33,441 nt of DNA, from NCBI GenBank assembly GCA_964448045.1, contig CAYUVF010000051.1:1-33441 (forward strand), read 5' to 3'. The notes beneath the pieces are model-generated. The model was not told the DNA's origin. It did not search any database and worked only from the letters and a program-made list of their open reading frames with translations. Within the stretch, counting starts at the first letter, position 1. Each line of letters opens with the position of its first letter. This stretch comes from CAYUVF01 sp964448045 (GTDB lineage Bacteria; Bacteroidota; Rhodothermia; Rhodothermales; Salinibacteraceae). Positions 15,133 to 23,316 of the stretch are shown here, piece after piece. The position numbers and the translations under genes are program-made.

Positions 15133-16782
15133 CTACGGATCGGGGGTGAGCACCTCGCGATAGTCGTCTGGCGTCGTCAGCAGGCGGGCGGCCTCGTCCA
15201 CCTGGGGGTCGTAGGCGAGGGTCCGCCGGATCTGCGCGCTTTTGCTCAGATAGCGGGCCCATATTTCTTCCTGTAGGTGTTTCTTGAGCGTTTCGGCATG
15301 GCGCTCGAAGTCCGCTTCGGTTTCGGTGGCGACGGCATGTTCGAGGTCGGCCACCTCGTCGCTGACCTCGCTGTAGCCCATCGTGTCGAACTCGCGCTCC
15401 AGCTCGGCCACGGCGAGGGCAGCATCGGTGCGATAGCCGAAGCCTTCCTGTTGCAGCCACGCGCGGAAGTCGTCCAGCGTGGTCTCGGTCGCCGCGTAGT
15501 CGGGCGCGATCGAGTCGGTCTGGGCGGCGAAGTGGTTGGCGTAGAAGAAGAACGCGGCGCGGCGCTGGAGGGCCTCCTCCAACTCACTCACATCGCGCTC
15601 CATCGTCGTCACATCGGGCTCGATGCCGTGCAGGTCGCGCACGGTGCGTCCGGCTTCGGTCGTGAATGTCTTCCCGACTGAGTCGGGCGTGGCGGTGGCT
15701 GTTCCGTTATTGTAGTTAATCGACTGGATGCTGCGGCCGCTGGGCGTGTAGTATTTCGCGGTCGTCATCTTGAGCGACGTGTTGTACGGCAGCGAGCGGA
15801 CGACCTGCACGAGTCCTTTGCCGAAGGTGGTGGTGCCCAGGATGATGCCCCGGTCGAGATCCTGCACGGCCCCGGCGACGATCTCGCTGGCCGAGGCGCT
15901 CTGCCCGTTTACGAGCACGACAAGCGGCAGATCGGGCGCGAGCGGGGCGCGTGAGCTCCGGTAAGTGTTCTCCGTTTCGGGCGAGCGGCCGCGCGTCGAC
16001 ACGATGACCGAGCCCTGCTCCACGAACAGGGAGGACACCTCTACCGCGGCTTCGAGCAGGCCGCCAGGATTGTCGCGCAGGTCGAGGATCAGGCCGCGCA
16101 GTTGGCCCGCCTCGCGCAGCTGCTCGATGGCGGAGCGCACCTCGGCGCCGGCCTCGCGGGCGAAGCGCTCCAGCTTCACGTAGCCGACGCCGGAGGGCGC
16201 GTCGAGGTAGCCGTGGTACGTCACGTTTTCGAGGTCCACCTGCTCGCGTGTAAGCGTGAACGGGAGGGGGGCGGGAGCGCCTTCGCGCTCGATAGTAATG
16301 TTCACCGTGGTGCCGGGCTCGCCGCGGAGCAGGTTGCGCACATCGGAGAGGGAGAGGTCGTCCGTCGAGCGGTCGCCGATCTGGGTGATGATATCGCCGG
16401 CGCGCACGCCCTGTTTGTAGCCGCTGGCGCCTTCGATGGGCGCGATGACCGTGATTTTGCTGCCACGTCGTCCCACGTTGAGGCCCACGCCGCCGTAGCG
16501 CCCGCGTGTGATGATGTTGATGTCAGTCGTTTCGGCCTCATCGATGAAGGTCGTGTACGGATCGAGATCGTCGAGCATTGCTTCCAGCCCGACGCGCATC
16601 AGGTGCTGCGGATCGACGGGTTGGACGTAGCCGGTTACCAGCTCTTCGTACGCGGCTCCAAAGATCTCAAAGTTTTTCCGGAGGGCGAATAGATCGTCGT
16701 CCTGCGGCGCCCAGAAGCCGGCGGCAAATCCAACAGTGAGCGTCACCAGCAGGGTTAGGATAATCGAGGTACGGCGCAGCAT
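15133..16782 (-). CDS. S41 family C-terminal processing peptidase (CtpA-like)
   Basis: 549 residues. An N-terminal signal anchor (about 7-23) is followed by a helical region (DPYTTFIDEAET near 74) and a PDZ domain (about 95-175, RYGGVGLNVG and GASGYKQGVRAGDIITQIGD). The S41 catalytic core contains YVKLERF, LILDLRDNPGGLL, VNGQSASASEIVAGAVQD with Ser297, and TTFGKGLVQ with Lys322. The 25-residue spacing matches Tsp/Prc. A long helical C-terminal region of about 150 residues follows, rich in Glu. It is a periplasmic or membrane-tethered serine protease using a Ser-Lys dyad, cutting near C-termini. It follows tatC by 75 bp on the same strand and is the last gene of a six-gene run. Its C-terminal extension is longer than in minimal CtpA proteins. 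Confidence 0.93.
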   Translation of the reverse strand: MLRRTSIILTLLVTLTVGFAAGFWAPQDDDLFALRKNFEIFGAAYEELVTGYVQPVDPQHLMRVGLEAMLDDLDPYTTFIDEAETTDINIITRGRYGGVGLNVGRRGSKITVIAPIEGASGYKQGVRAGDIITQIGDRSTDDLSLSDVRNLLRGEPGTTVNITIEREGAPAPLPFTLTREQVDLENVTYHGYLDAPSGVGYVKLERFAREAGAEVRSAIEQLREAGQLRGLILDLRDNPGGLLEAAVEVSSLFVEQGSVIVSTRGRSPETENTYRSSRAPLAPDLPLVVLVNGQSASASEIVAGAVQDLDRGIILGTTTFGKGLVQVVRSLPYNTSLKMTTAKYYTPSGRSIQSINYNNGTATATPDSVGKTFTTEAGRTVRDLHGIEPDVTTMERDVSELEEALQRRAAFFFYANHFAAQTDSIAPDYAATETTLDDFRAWLQQEGFGYRTDAALAVAELEREFDTMGYSEVSDEVADLEHAVATETEADFERHAETLKKHLQEEIWARYLSKSAQIRRTLAYDPQVDEAARLLTTPDDYREVLTPDP

Positions 16783-16856
16783 AACGGCAGCGGTCTCGTT
16801 TTTAGGAACTACGGGCGTGCGCCGGTCCGGCGGCGACGGGTGCGGCGCAGGTGGGA

Positions 16857-17723
16857 TTACTCGGTCGTCATGCCCAGCTGCTTCCGGCGGCGCTTGTTCA
16901 CGAAGGCCGAGATGTAAATCGAGCCCTCGTAGAGCAGCAGCAGCGGCAGTGCCACGATGATCTGCGAGATCGGGTCGGGCGGGGTCAGGAACGCGCCGAT
17001 TGTCAGCACAACGACGAGGGCATACTTGCGATACGTGCGCATCATATCCGGGGTGATCAGGCCTACTTTCGACAGGAAGTAGACCACGACGGGCAGCTCA
17101 AAGAGGATGCCGGTGCCCAGGGCCCAGAACGAGATCATGCTGAAGTATTTCATGATGTCGAACTGGTTGAGAATCAGCCCCGAGATCTGATAGTTGGCGA
17201 AGAATTGCAGCGCCAGTGGCGTGAGGATGCAGTAGCCGAAGCCGATGCCCAGCATGAAGAAGAACGTTGCGAAGGCGGCCGCGAAGCGCAGCCCGGATTT
17301 CTCGGTGGGGTAGAGACCGGGCTCGATAAACTTCCACAGGTAGTAGACAAAGATCGGCGAGCCGATGATCATGCCAACGACGAGAATCGTGCCAATATCG
17401 GCAAAGAACTGGCCGGTGATGGTGCGGTTGAGCAGCTCCAGCTGATTGGCATCGATGCCCAGGACACGGTACATGAAAAAGTCGGGCCGCGTGGGGCCGA
17501 GTAGCAGCGTATCGACGATCCAGCGGCTGAAGAAGGCACACACGATGGTGGTGGCGATCATGCCGCCGAAGCCCTTGATCAGGGACCAGCGAAACTCCTC
17601 GAGATGGTCGAGGAAGGGCATGACGCCTTCCTCGGATTCGGGGGCGTCGCCGGACGCGGGCGGGGCGCCGTCGCCCTGGGCGGTCGAGGGCGTTTCGGAT
17701 GTCGAGGTCTGCGGATCAAGCAT
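16857..17723 (-). CDS. tatC: Sec-independent (Tat) protein translocase subunit TatC
   Basis: 288 residues from ATG 17721-17723. TatC is the receptor that binds twin-arginine signal peptides and forms the core of the Tat export complex. A 34-residue acidic, Pro/Ser-rich leader precedes the family hallmark MPFLDHLEEFRWSLIK (about 35-50), with the conserved Glu. Six transmembrane segments follow, including GSPIFVYYLWKFIEPGLYPTEK and FELPVVVYFLSKVGLITPDMMR, then AFLTPPDPISQIIVALPLLLLYEGSI. The motifs are complete. No tatA/tatB lies in the window, which is common when those genes are elsewhere. A TTG at 17735 is in frame but adds only four residues. Upstream neighbour is the phosphoribosyltransferase gene (69 bp); downstream is the S41 protease. 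Confidence 0.95.
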   Translation of the reverse strand: MLDPQTSTSETPSTAQGDGAPPASGDAPESEEGVMPFLDHLEEFRWSLIKGFGGMIATTIVCAFFSRWIVDTLLLGPTRPDFFMYRVLGIDANQLELLNRTITGQFFADIGTILVVGMIIGSPIFVYYLWKFIEPGLYPTEKSGLRFAAAFATFFFMLGIGFGYCILTPLALQFFANYQISGLILNQFDIMKYFSMISFWALGTGILFELPVVVYFLSKVGLITPDMMRTYRKYALVVVLTIGAFLTPPDPISQIIVALPLLLLYEGSIYISAFVNKRRRKQLGMTTE

Positions 17724-17792
17724 GCGATGAGGCAAGTGACGGATGGCGGGAGCGGGGCCGCGACCGCATCAGCGGCCGAGGGCCGGCCGCCT

Positions 17793-18392
17793 TCAGGCCG
17801 AGTCGGAGCTGCTTCGCTCGTTTTGGCGCAGGTTGAGGTCGAGCAGTGAGTCGACCCATCGGTCGTCCGATTCGATACGCGATCGGCCGCTGCTCCAGGT
17901 AAAATTAAACAGGGTCATTACGCCGACGACGGTGAAGCCCTCGTTCTCCAGTCGCGTCAGCGCTTGGGTGGCGCTGCGGCCGCTGTTGAGGATGTCATCG
18001 AGCAGTACGACGGGCTCGCCGGGGTCGATGGGGCCTTCGATGAGGCGCCGCCGGCCGTGGGGCTTGCGCTCGTCGCGGATGAGTCCCCCCCGGAAGGACG
18101 GCTCGCCGGGCGCGCCCAGCACGGAGCAGACGAGCGGGTACGAGCCAAAGCCGTACCCGGCCACCTGAAACACATCTCGGTCGCGCAGGCGCTCGGCAAT
18201 GACCTCGCCCACTTCGTTGAACATATCGCCGTCGAGCATGGGCACGCGCGTATCGAGCAGCCACCCGATGGGCTGGCCGCGCGGGTCGGTGATGAGCTCA
18301 TCTTCCCGGCGCACGAGGGACTGCTCGTAGAGGCGGCGCCCCAGCTCCACCAGGGTGGCGTACGACGATGTGCTGAGCGAGCTGCTGTCCAT
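17793..18392 (-). CDS. PyrE-like phosphoribosyltransferase
   Basis: 199 residues of the type I phosphoribosyltransferase fold. The PRPP-binding loop is VVLLDDILNSGRS (128-140). Upstream, RGQPIGWLLDTR (39-49) and the flexible loop GLIRDERKPHGRRRLIEG (103-120) resemble orotate phosphoribosyltransferase, whose loop also ends in RLIEG. It might therefore be an OPRT paralogue, or a PRTase used for regulation or salvage. The loop Lys pattern is not identical to canonical PyrE, so I give no gene symbol. The C-terminus (about 170-199) is charged and probably flexible. It sits between glyA and tatC, which does not reveal its substrate. Confidence 0.82.
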   Translation of the reverse strand: MDSSSLSTSSYATLVELGRRLYEQSLVRREDELITDPRGQPIGWLLDTRVPMLDGDMFNEVGEVIAERLRDRDVFQVAGYGFGSYPLVCSVLGAPGEPSFRGGLIRDERKPHGRRRLIEGPIDPGEPVVLLDDILNSGRSATQALTRLENEGFTVVGVMTLFNFTWSSGRSRIESDDRWVDSLLDLNLRQNERSSSDSA

Positions 18393-18515
18393 GGACGTTG
18401 GAAAATACAGTTGGGGGCAACAGGAGGCGAGCGGCCGTCCGGAGCGCTCGCCGGTGTGGGGACACGGACCATCGTCAGGTGGGATGAACCAGGCCTAACC
18501 CCGTTCCGTTCCGGC

Positions 18516-19814
18516 TCAGGCCACGACAAAGTCGTAAAGCGGGAAGCGCTCACACAGCTCGTTTACGGCGCCACGCACGCGCTGGTGGATGGTTTCGTTG
18601 TCGGGGTCGGAGAGCACCTCGTCGATCAGTTCGACGACGCGCACGAACTCCTCTTCGCCGAAGCCGCGCGTGGTCATGGCCGGTGTGCCGAGCCGGATAC
18701 CACTCGTCACGAAGGGGCTCTTGTCATCGAACGGCACCATGTTTTTGTTGACCGTGATCTCGGCCTCGCCGAGTGCCGCTTCGGCCTTTTTGCCCGTCAG
18801 GTCCTTGTTGCGCAGGTCGATGAGCACGAGGTGATTATCCGTACCGTCCGAGACGAGGTCGTAGCCCCGCTCGCGCAGCGCTGCGGCCATCGCTTTGGCG
18901 TTGTCGACGATCTGCTGGGCGTAGTCGGCAAAATCGGGCTGAAGCGCCTCCTTGAACGACACCGCTTTCGCGGCGATGACGTGCATCAGCGGGCCGCCCT
19001 GCGTGCCGGGGAAAACGCCGGAGTCGAGCACCTCGCTCATCATGCGGGTCCGCCCACTTTTGCGTGCGGTGAACCCCATCGGGTTCTCGAAGTCGTTGCC
19101 GATGAGGATCATTCCGCCGCGCGGGCCGCGCAGCGTCTTGTGGGTGGTGGTCGTGATTACATGGGCGTGTGGAAGTGGGTCGTTGAGCACGTCAGCGGCA
19201 ATCAGCCCGGCCGTGTGGGCCATATCCATCCACAGGAGCGCGCCGACCTCATCGGCAATGGCGCGGAACGCTTCGTAGTCGAAGTCGCGCGGATATGCGC
19301 TCGCCCCGATAGAGACGACCTTCGGTTGGACCTCGCGGGCGCGGTCGCGCACCTTATCCATGTCGATGCGGCCGGTGTCTTGCTCGACACCGTAATATTC
19401 GGCGTTGTAGAGGATGCCCGAGAAGTTGACGGGGCTGCCGTGGGTGAGGTGGCCGCCGTGGGCGAGGTCGAGGCCGAGGAACGTGTCGCCCGGCTCCAGC
19501 GCTTTCAGGTAGAATGCGGCGTTGGCCTGTGCGCCCGAGTGCGGCTGGACGTTCACCCAGTCGGCATCGAACAGCTCCTTCGCCCGGTCGCGCGCGAGGT
19601 TTTCGGCGATGTCGACGAACTGGCAGCCGCCGTAATAGCGCTTGCCGGGGAGGCCCTCGGCGTACTTGTTCGTCAGCGGCGTGCCCATCGCCTCCAGCAC
19701 GGAGCGCGAGGCGAAGTTCTCGGAAGCGATCAGCTCCAGCCCTTCATTCTGGCGCCGCACTTCCTTTTGGATAGCGTCGTAGATTTCGGGGTCGTGCGTC
19801 TGAAGGTGCGACAT
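18516..19814 (-). CDS. glyA: Serine hydroxymethyltransferase
   Basis: 432 residues from ATG 19812-19814; upstream in-frame codons to 19874 lack family sequence. This PLP enzyme converts serine and tetrahydrofolate to glycine and methylene-tetrahydrofolate, the main one-carbon source. Motifs are QNEGLELIASENF (22-34), NKYAEGLPGKRYYGG (49-63), NVQPHSGAQAN, LDLAHGGHLTHGSPVNFSG, and TTTTHKTLRGPRGG with the PLP lysine at 226. SGVFPGTQGGPLMH and GIRLGTPAMTTRGF follow. All expected residues are present and the length is normal. No glycine riboswitch is recognisable in the 56-bp upstream gap. It lies in the middle of the minus-strand run DUF4159, DUF4359, glyA, PRTase, tatC, S41. Confidence 0.97.
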   Translation of the reverse strand: MSHLQTHDPEIYDAIQKEVRRQNEGLELIASENFASRSVLEAMGTPLTNKYAEGLPGKRYYGGCQFVDIAENLARDRAKELFDADWVNVQPHSGAQANAAFYLKALEPGDTFLGLDLAHGGHLTHGSPVNFSGILYNAEYYGVEQDTGRIDMDKVRDRAREVQPKVVSIGASAYPRDFDYEAFRAIADEVGALLWMDMAHTAGLIAADVLNDPLPHAHVITTTTHKTLRGPRGGMILIGNDFENPMGFTARKSGRTRMMSEVLDSGVFPGTQGGPLMHVIAAKAVSFKEALQPDFADYAQQIVDNAKAMAAALRERGYDLVSDGTDNHLVLIDLRNKDLTGKKAEAALGEAEITVNKNMVPFDDKSPFVTSGIRLGTPAMTTRGFGEEEFVRVVELIDEVLSDPDNETIHQRVRGAVNELCERFPLYDFVVA

Positions 19815-19870
19815 GGGCGAGAAGGTTGATTTCGGTCGGGTGAGTGATCGGGTCGGATGCGGACGGCGGC

Positions 19871-20194
19871 TCACGCGTCCGCGGCGTCCAGCTCGATGAA
19901 CTGGTGGGCGATGCCCAGGAAGCGGCGGTCGGCGGTGCCGTCGCGGTCGAGGTCCAGCGTGTACGTGCTGAAGATCAGGTAGTTGGTTCGGTCGGCGAAC
20001 TGCTCGGTGAAGGCGGCGGCGAGCTCGGATCCTGCGCCGGAGAGGGCCCGGCCCAGCGCCGAATCGCCTGTTTCCTGGCGGATGATCTGCTCGGAGCGGT
20101 TTTCGACGTACGTTTCGAACGCCTCCATGCCGGGGTTGAGCGCGGCCAGCACGAACAGCGCGATTACAAGTAGCAAGCCAAGGGTGCGGAGCAT
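19871..20194 (-). CDS. DUF4359-like small membrane-anchored protein
   Basis: 107 residues. An N-terminal hydrophobic helix (about 3-19, RTLGLLLVIALFVLAALNP) precedes a soluble helical part with FETYVENRSEQIIRQE. The ending NYLIFSTYTLDLDRDGTADRRFLGIAHQFIELD resembles the DUF4359 pattern (an NY-x-x-FS-x-YT strand followed by a GI-x-x-xFI strand). No enzymatic motif is seen. The DLDRDGTAD segment looks like a calcium-loop type acidic turn, but only once. It is probably tethered to the inner membrane facing the periplasm. It starts just after repeat DNA and ends 57 bp before glyA. Family call is tentative. Confidence 0.65.
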   Translation of the reverse strand: MLRTLGLLLVIALFVLAALNPGMEAFETYVENRSEQIIRQETGDSALGRALSGAGSELAAAFTEQFADRTNYLIFSTYTLDLDRDGTADRRFLGIAHQFIELDAADA

Positions 20195-20197
20195 GGG

Positions 20198-20284
20198 TCA
20201 GGTTTCAGGTTCGGTAGTTTCAGGTGGCAGGTTGATGGGGCAGGCGCAGGAATCCAAATATGCACCTTGACCCCTTTGAACCTG
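20198..20284. repeat. TTTCAGG-type repeat spacer
   Basis: The spacer between the DUF4159 and DUF4359 genes reads GTCAGGTTTCAGGTTCGG and AGTTTCAGGTGGCAGG, with CCTTTGAACCTGC near its end as a rough inverse. The words match those in the aroQ leader (TTTCAGG, TTCAGGTTC), 18 kb away, but the units are degenerate. Confidence 0.6.
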
Positions 20285-20298
20285 CAACGATCGGTCGG

Positions 20299-20991
20299 TC
20301 AGTGCATCATGGCGTACGTCAGGATGTTCGTGCCCATCTGGAGGGCGGCTTGCCGCTTCTCGGGCGGATTGTCGTGCACGGTGCGCGGCTCCCACCCGTC
20401 GCCGAGGTCGGCCTCGTACGTATAATACACGACGAGGCGCCCGTCATCCGCAAACAGGCCGAAGCCTCGCGCCGGTTCGCCATCGTGTTTGTGGATCTTG
20501 GGCGGGCCATTCGGGAAGTCGTAGCGGGTGTGGTAGATCGGATGGCTGAAGGGCAGCTCCTGCAATTCCTGGTTCGGAAACGCCTTCTTCAACTCGCGGC
20601 GGATGTGCTCATCCAGGCCGTAATTGTCGTCGATGTGGAGGAAGCCGCCGCCTTCGAGGTAGCGGCGCAGCCGGTCGGCTTCTTCCTGGCTGAGCTGCAC
20701 GTTGCCGTGGCCCGTCAGGTAGAGGTACGGATAGGTGAACAGCTTGTCGCTGGAGAGCTCCACGACGTCCTCGGTGGGCGCGACGTCGAGCAGCGTGTTC
20801 TGCTGGACGAACTGCAGCAGCTCATCGAGCGACTTCTCATCGCTGTACCAGTCGCCCCCGCCGCGATACTTGACACGAGCGATGGCCACCGACGCGTCCT
20901 CCGATTGGGCCTGGGCCGGGAGCGCGTCCAGCGGCAGCGCCAGAAGCGCTACCAGCGCGGCAGTGAAGAGTGAAAGACCGGAGTGAGGCAT
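20299..20991 (-). CDS. Secreted DUF4159 domain protein
   Basis: 230 residues from ATG 20989-20991. A signal peptide (about 1-29, ending PAQAQ) precedes a single DUF4159 domain. Visible landmarks are VAIARVKYRGGGDWYSDEKSLDELLQF (36-62), LYLTGHGNVQLSQEEADRLRRYLEGGGFLHIDDNYG (about 93-128) and a final YYTYEADLGDGWE...GTNILTYAMMH. The fold resembles a class I glutamine amidotransferase-like flavodoxin fold, but no Cys nucleophile is present in the usual elbow (TGHGN). The biochemical role of the family is unknown; in many Bacteroidota it occurs in gene sets for membrane or export functions. First gene of the minus-strand run ending at the S41 protease, and divergent from the small gene at 21102. 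Confidence 0.82.
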   Translation of the reverse strand: MPHSGLSLFTAALVALLALPLDALPAQAQSEDASVAIARVKYRGGGDWYSDEKSLDELLQFVQQNTLLDVAPTEDVVELSSDKLFTYPYLYLTGHGNVQLSQEEADRLRRYLEGGGFLHIDDNYGLDEHIRRELKKAFPNQELQELPFSHPIYHTRYDFPNGPPKIHKHDGEPARGFGLFADDGRLVVYYTYEADLGDGWEPRTVHDNPPEKRQAALQMGTNILTYAMMH

Positions 20992-21101
20992 GGTCGCACG
21001 GGCGTTGGTGATGCAGAACAAAATAACAAACAACTGGACGGCTCGAAGGTTTGATGAGATGGGATTTTCCGGCAATCGCTCACACAAAAGATACACGACG
21101 T

Positions 21102-21305
21102 ATGTCAAAGGTACTACGGGCCCTGCTCATTTCCGTCGGGGCGGCCAGCGTCGCCGCACTCGCGCTGCAAGCACTCGACCTGGACCAGACGGAGGCGGAC
21201 GATCCGTTCGGCGAACCCGACTTTCTCGGCGGATCGCCCGAGGACTTCTCGGATGAGGCCGTCGATGCCATGATGGATGAGCTCGCGCGCCAGCTGGATC
21301 TGTGA
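21102..21305 (+). CDS. Small membrane-anchored acidic protein (67 aa)
   Basis: Unrecognised. From ATG 21102 it encodes MSKVLRALLISVGAASVAAL, a single N-terminal hydrophobic helix with a basic start. A very acidic tail follows (DLDQTEADDPFGEPDFLGG, then EDFSDEAVDAMMDELARQL), probably helical at the end. The topology suggests a helix in the membrane and an acidic domain outside or at the surface. Upstream codons to 21051 are in frame but have no start context better than this ATG. It is the first gene of a plus-strand cluster and lies 48 bp before the zinc-ribbon gene. The composition and clear membrane pattern favour a real gene. Confidence 0.65.
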   Translation: MSKVLRALLISVGAASVAALALQALDLDQTEADDPFGEPDFLGGSPEDFSDEAVDAMMDELARQLDL

Positions 21306-21353
21306 TCGGCCCATCGATCCCGGTCGAATCTTCCCTCTTCCGTTTCGGCGGCC

Positions 21354-21518
21354 ATGGATGACTACCGCGAGTGCCCCTCCTGCGCGCTCGAATACGACGC
21401 CTCGGAGAACCCGGATACGTGCCCGTACTGCGGCTACGAGTTTCCCAAGCAGAAGTCGTACGTGCCGTGGATCGCGCTGCTGTTCATCCTGCTGATGCTG
21501 TCGTTCCTCGTCTTTTGA
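21354..21518 (+). CDS. 54-aa zinc-ribbon protein with C-terminal membrane helix
   Basis: A very short gene: ATG at 21354 and TGA at 21516-21518. The sequence begins MDDYRECPSCALEYDAS and contains two CPxC knuckles (Cys7/Cys10 and Cys23/Cys26) that form a rubredoxin-like zinc ribbon. It continues with YEFPKQKSYVPW and ends in a pure hydrophobic helix (residues 39-54, no charged residue). It would be a tail-anchored zinc ribbon with its metal domain in the cytoplasm. Such proteins often serve as adaptors or nucleic-acid or protein-binding modules; the partner is unknown. It sits 33 bp before the RoxA-like gene on the same strand. The high-quality motif makes it very likely real despite its size. 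Confidence 0.85.
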   Translation: MDDYRECPSCALEYDASENPDTCPYCGYEFPKQKSYVPWIALLFILLMLSFLVF

Positions 21519-21551
21519 CCGGTCCTCTGAACCCGACCCCGACCTCATCTG

Positions 21552-22730
21552 ATGCAAACCGATACCCCGGCCTCGACGCTGCTCGGCGGCCGTACGCCCG
21601 CGGAGTTTCTGGATACGTACTGGCAGAACAAGCCGCTGGTCGTCCGCGATGCGCTGCCGCACTTCACGTCGCCGCTTTCGCCCGAAGAGCTGGCGGGGCT
21701 GGCACTGGAGGAGGGCGTGGCATCGCGGCTCATCATGGAGCAGGGCGGTGACTACCCGTGGCAGCTGCGGAACGGGCCGTTCGACGAGGAGGACTTCCTG
21801 ACGCTCCCCGAGACGCACTGGACGCTGCTCGTGCAGGAGGTCGATGCGCTGATTCCCGAGGTCGGCGCCCTGCTCAACCCCTTCCGCTTCATTCCGCGCT
21901 GGCGCATCGACGACGTGATGGTCAGCTACGCGCCCGAGCACGGGGGCGTCGGCCCGCACATCGACAACTACGACGTGTTTCTGCTGCAGGGCCTCGGCCA
22001 TCGGCGCTGGGAGATCGGCCATGCGCCGGTGGAGGAGGAGCAGATCAAGCCGGATCTCGACGTGCGCATGCTGGACCACTTTGAGCCGGATGAGACGATG
22101 GTGCTCGGCCCCGGCGATATGCTGTATTTGCCGCCGCGCTTCGCTCATCACGGCGTCGCCACAGACGATTGCATGACGTACTCGATCGGCTTCCGCGCGC
22201 CGAGCCATCGCGAGCTCGTCGGCGATTACCTGACCCAGATCCTCGATCGGATCGACCCGAACGCCCGCTACCGCGACCCCGATATGTCGCCCGCCGATCA
22301 CCCCGGCGCCATCCGGGTCGAGGCGCGCGAGCGGGTGCGATCGATCCTGCGCGACACGGTGGTCGATGACGCGACGATCGACCGCTGGTTCGGGCAGTAC
22401 ATCACAAGCCCGGAGCGCGGGCGCGTCCCACCCGAACCCGACGAGCCGATCACGCCCGAGGCGCTGCAACAGGCCCTCCGCAACGGCGCGGCGCTGCGGC
22501 GGAGCCCGGTCGTTCGCGTGGCGTACATAATGCACGACGACGGGACGGCGACGCTCTTCGCCGGCGGCGACGCCACCGAGCTCGACGCCGAGATGGCCTT
22601 CGCCGCGCCGCTCCTCGCCGATCACGATCTGCTCCGCGCCGCCGACTTCGGTGATTCCCTCGACCGCGCCGCCTTCGTCGAACGGCTCGCCGCCCTCGTC
22701 AACGACGGCGTGTTCGAACTCGCACCCTGA
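21552..22730 (+). CDS. RoxA/YcfD-like JmjC-cupin ribosomal oxygenase
   Basis: 392 residues. The cupin core shows the Fe(II)/2-oxoglutarate triad: GPHIDNYDVF with His136 and Asp138, and PPRFAHHGVA with His199. Around it are FWQ-type residues, here YWQNKPLVVRDALP (23-36), RWRIDDVMVSYAPEHGGVG, QGLGHRRWEIGH and LGPGDMLYLPP, all characteristic of the YcfD/MINA53/NO66 group. In E. coli, YcfD hydroxylates an arginine of ribosomal protein L16. The C-terminal region (about 220-392) forms the dimerisation and winged-helix part of the family. A ribosomal substrate is therefore likely but not proven here. The next gene, DinB, starts 1 bp after its stop, so the two are co-translated. Confidence 0.9.
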   Translation: MQTDTPASTLLGGRTPAEFLDTYWQNKPLVVRDALPHFTSPLSPEELAGLALEEGVASRLIMEQGGDYPWQLRNGPFDEEDFLTLPETHWTLLVQEVDALIPEVGALLNPFRFIPRWRIDDVMVSYAPEHGGVGPHIDNYDVFLLQGLGHRRWEIGHAPVEEEQIKPDLDVRMLDHFEPDETMVLGPGDMLYLPPRFAHHGVATDDCMTYSIGFRAPSHRELVGDYLTQILDRIDPNARYRDPDMSPADHPGAIRVEARERVRSILRDTVVDDATIDRWFGQYITSPERGRVPPEPDEPITPEALQQALRNGAALRRSPVVRVAYIMHDDGTATLFAGGDATELDAEMAFAAPLLADHDLLRAADFGDSLDRAAFVERLAALVNDGVFELAP

Positions 22731-22731
22731 C

Positions 22732-23310
22732 GTGTCCGCCGTGCCCGACTCCAGCCCACTCCCAACGTGTCGCGCCCAGTTTGCGGATGCCAAGCAGACC
22801 GCCCGGCGCCTGACTGCCGATCTTTCCGCCGATCAGTTTAACCAGGCACCCGCGCCCGGCAGCTGGTCCGTCGGGCAATGCCTCGATCATCTGAACGAGG
22901 CGGGCGGATTGCTCGTGCCGCGGCTGGAAGCGGCTATCGAGCGGGCGCAGCGCGAGGGGCCGTTTGGCGACGGGCCGTTCCGCTACGGCCTGTTCAGCCG
23001 CTGGTTCATCCGGATGATGGAGCCGGGGTCGCGATTCAACATCCCCGCGCCGTCGGGCTATGCGCCGGCGACGGAGCCGCTCGATCCGGAGGCGGTGGGC
23101 ACGGCGTTTGCGGCGCTTCAGGATCGACTCATCGCCTGCACCGAGCGCGCCGATGGGCTCAACCTGCGGCGCATCCGCGTGGGCTCGCCGCTGGCGTCGT
23201 GGCTGCGGCTGAGCCTCGGCGCGTGGTTGGAGGCGACGGCGGCTCATCAGCGGCGCCATCTGCAGCAGGTCCACCGCGCGCTGCAAGCCCTCGATGTTTC
23301 CACCGATTAA
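22732..23310 (+). CDS. DinB-like four-helix bundle protein
   Basis: 192 residues from GTG 22732, one base after the oxygenase stop; a second GTG at 22741 is possible. Longer upstream codons overlap the oxygenase gene. The DinB/YfiT fold is suggested by WSVGQCLDHLNEAG, with His53 as the first metal ligand, and HQRRHLQQVHRAL near the end, with His172 and His176 as the second and third ligands. The middle (PFRYGLFSRWFIRMMEPGSRFNIPAP) is typical of DinB_2-type proteins. These are often thiol-dependent transferases (bacillithiol or mycothiol type), but the cofactor in this organism is unknown. Followed by the Nudix gene after 6 bp. Confidence 0.85.
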   Translation: MSAVPDSSPLPTCRAQFADAKQTARRLTADLSADQFNQAPAPGSWSVGQCLDHLNEAGGLLVPRLEAAIERAQREGPFGDGPFRYGLFSRWFIRMMEPGSRFNIPAPSGYAPATEPLDPEAVGTAFAALQDRLIACTERADGLNLRRIRVGSPLASWLRLSLGAWLEATAAHQRRHLQQVHRALQALDVSTD

Positions 23311-23316
23311 AGTTGC

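Noticed and set aside
17964..19829. A 621-codon plus-strand frame over the phosphoribosyltransferase and glyA genes
   Set aside because: It spans two well-supported genes on the other strand; composition is typical of an antisense shadow, and no domain is recognisable.
21114..22793. A 559-codon minus-strand frame over the small genes, RoxA-like and DinB genes
   Set aside because: It covers four plus-strand genes including an intact JmjC triad and a zinc ribbon; no start context or motif of its own.
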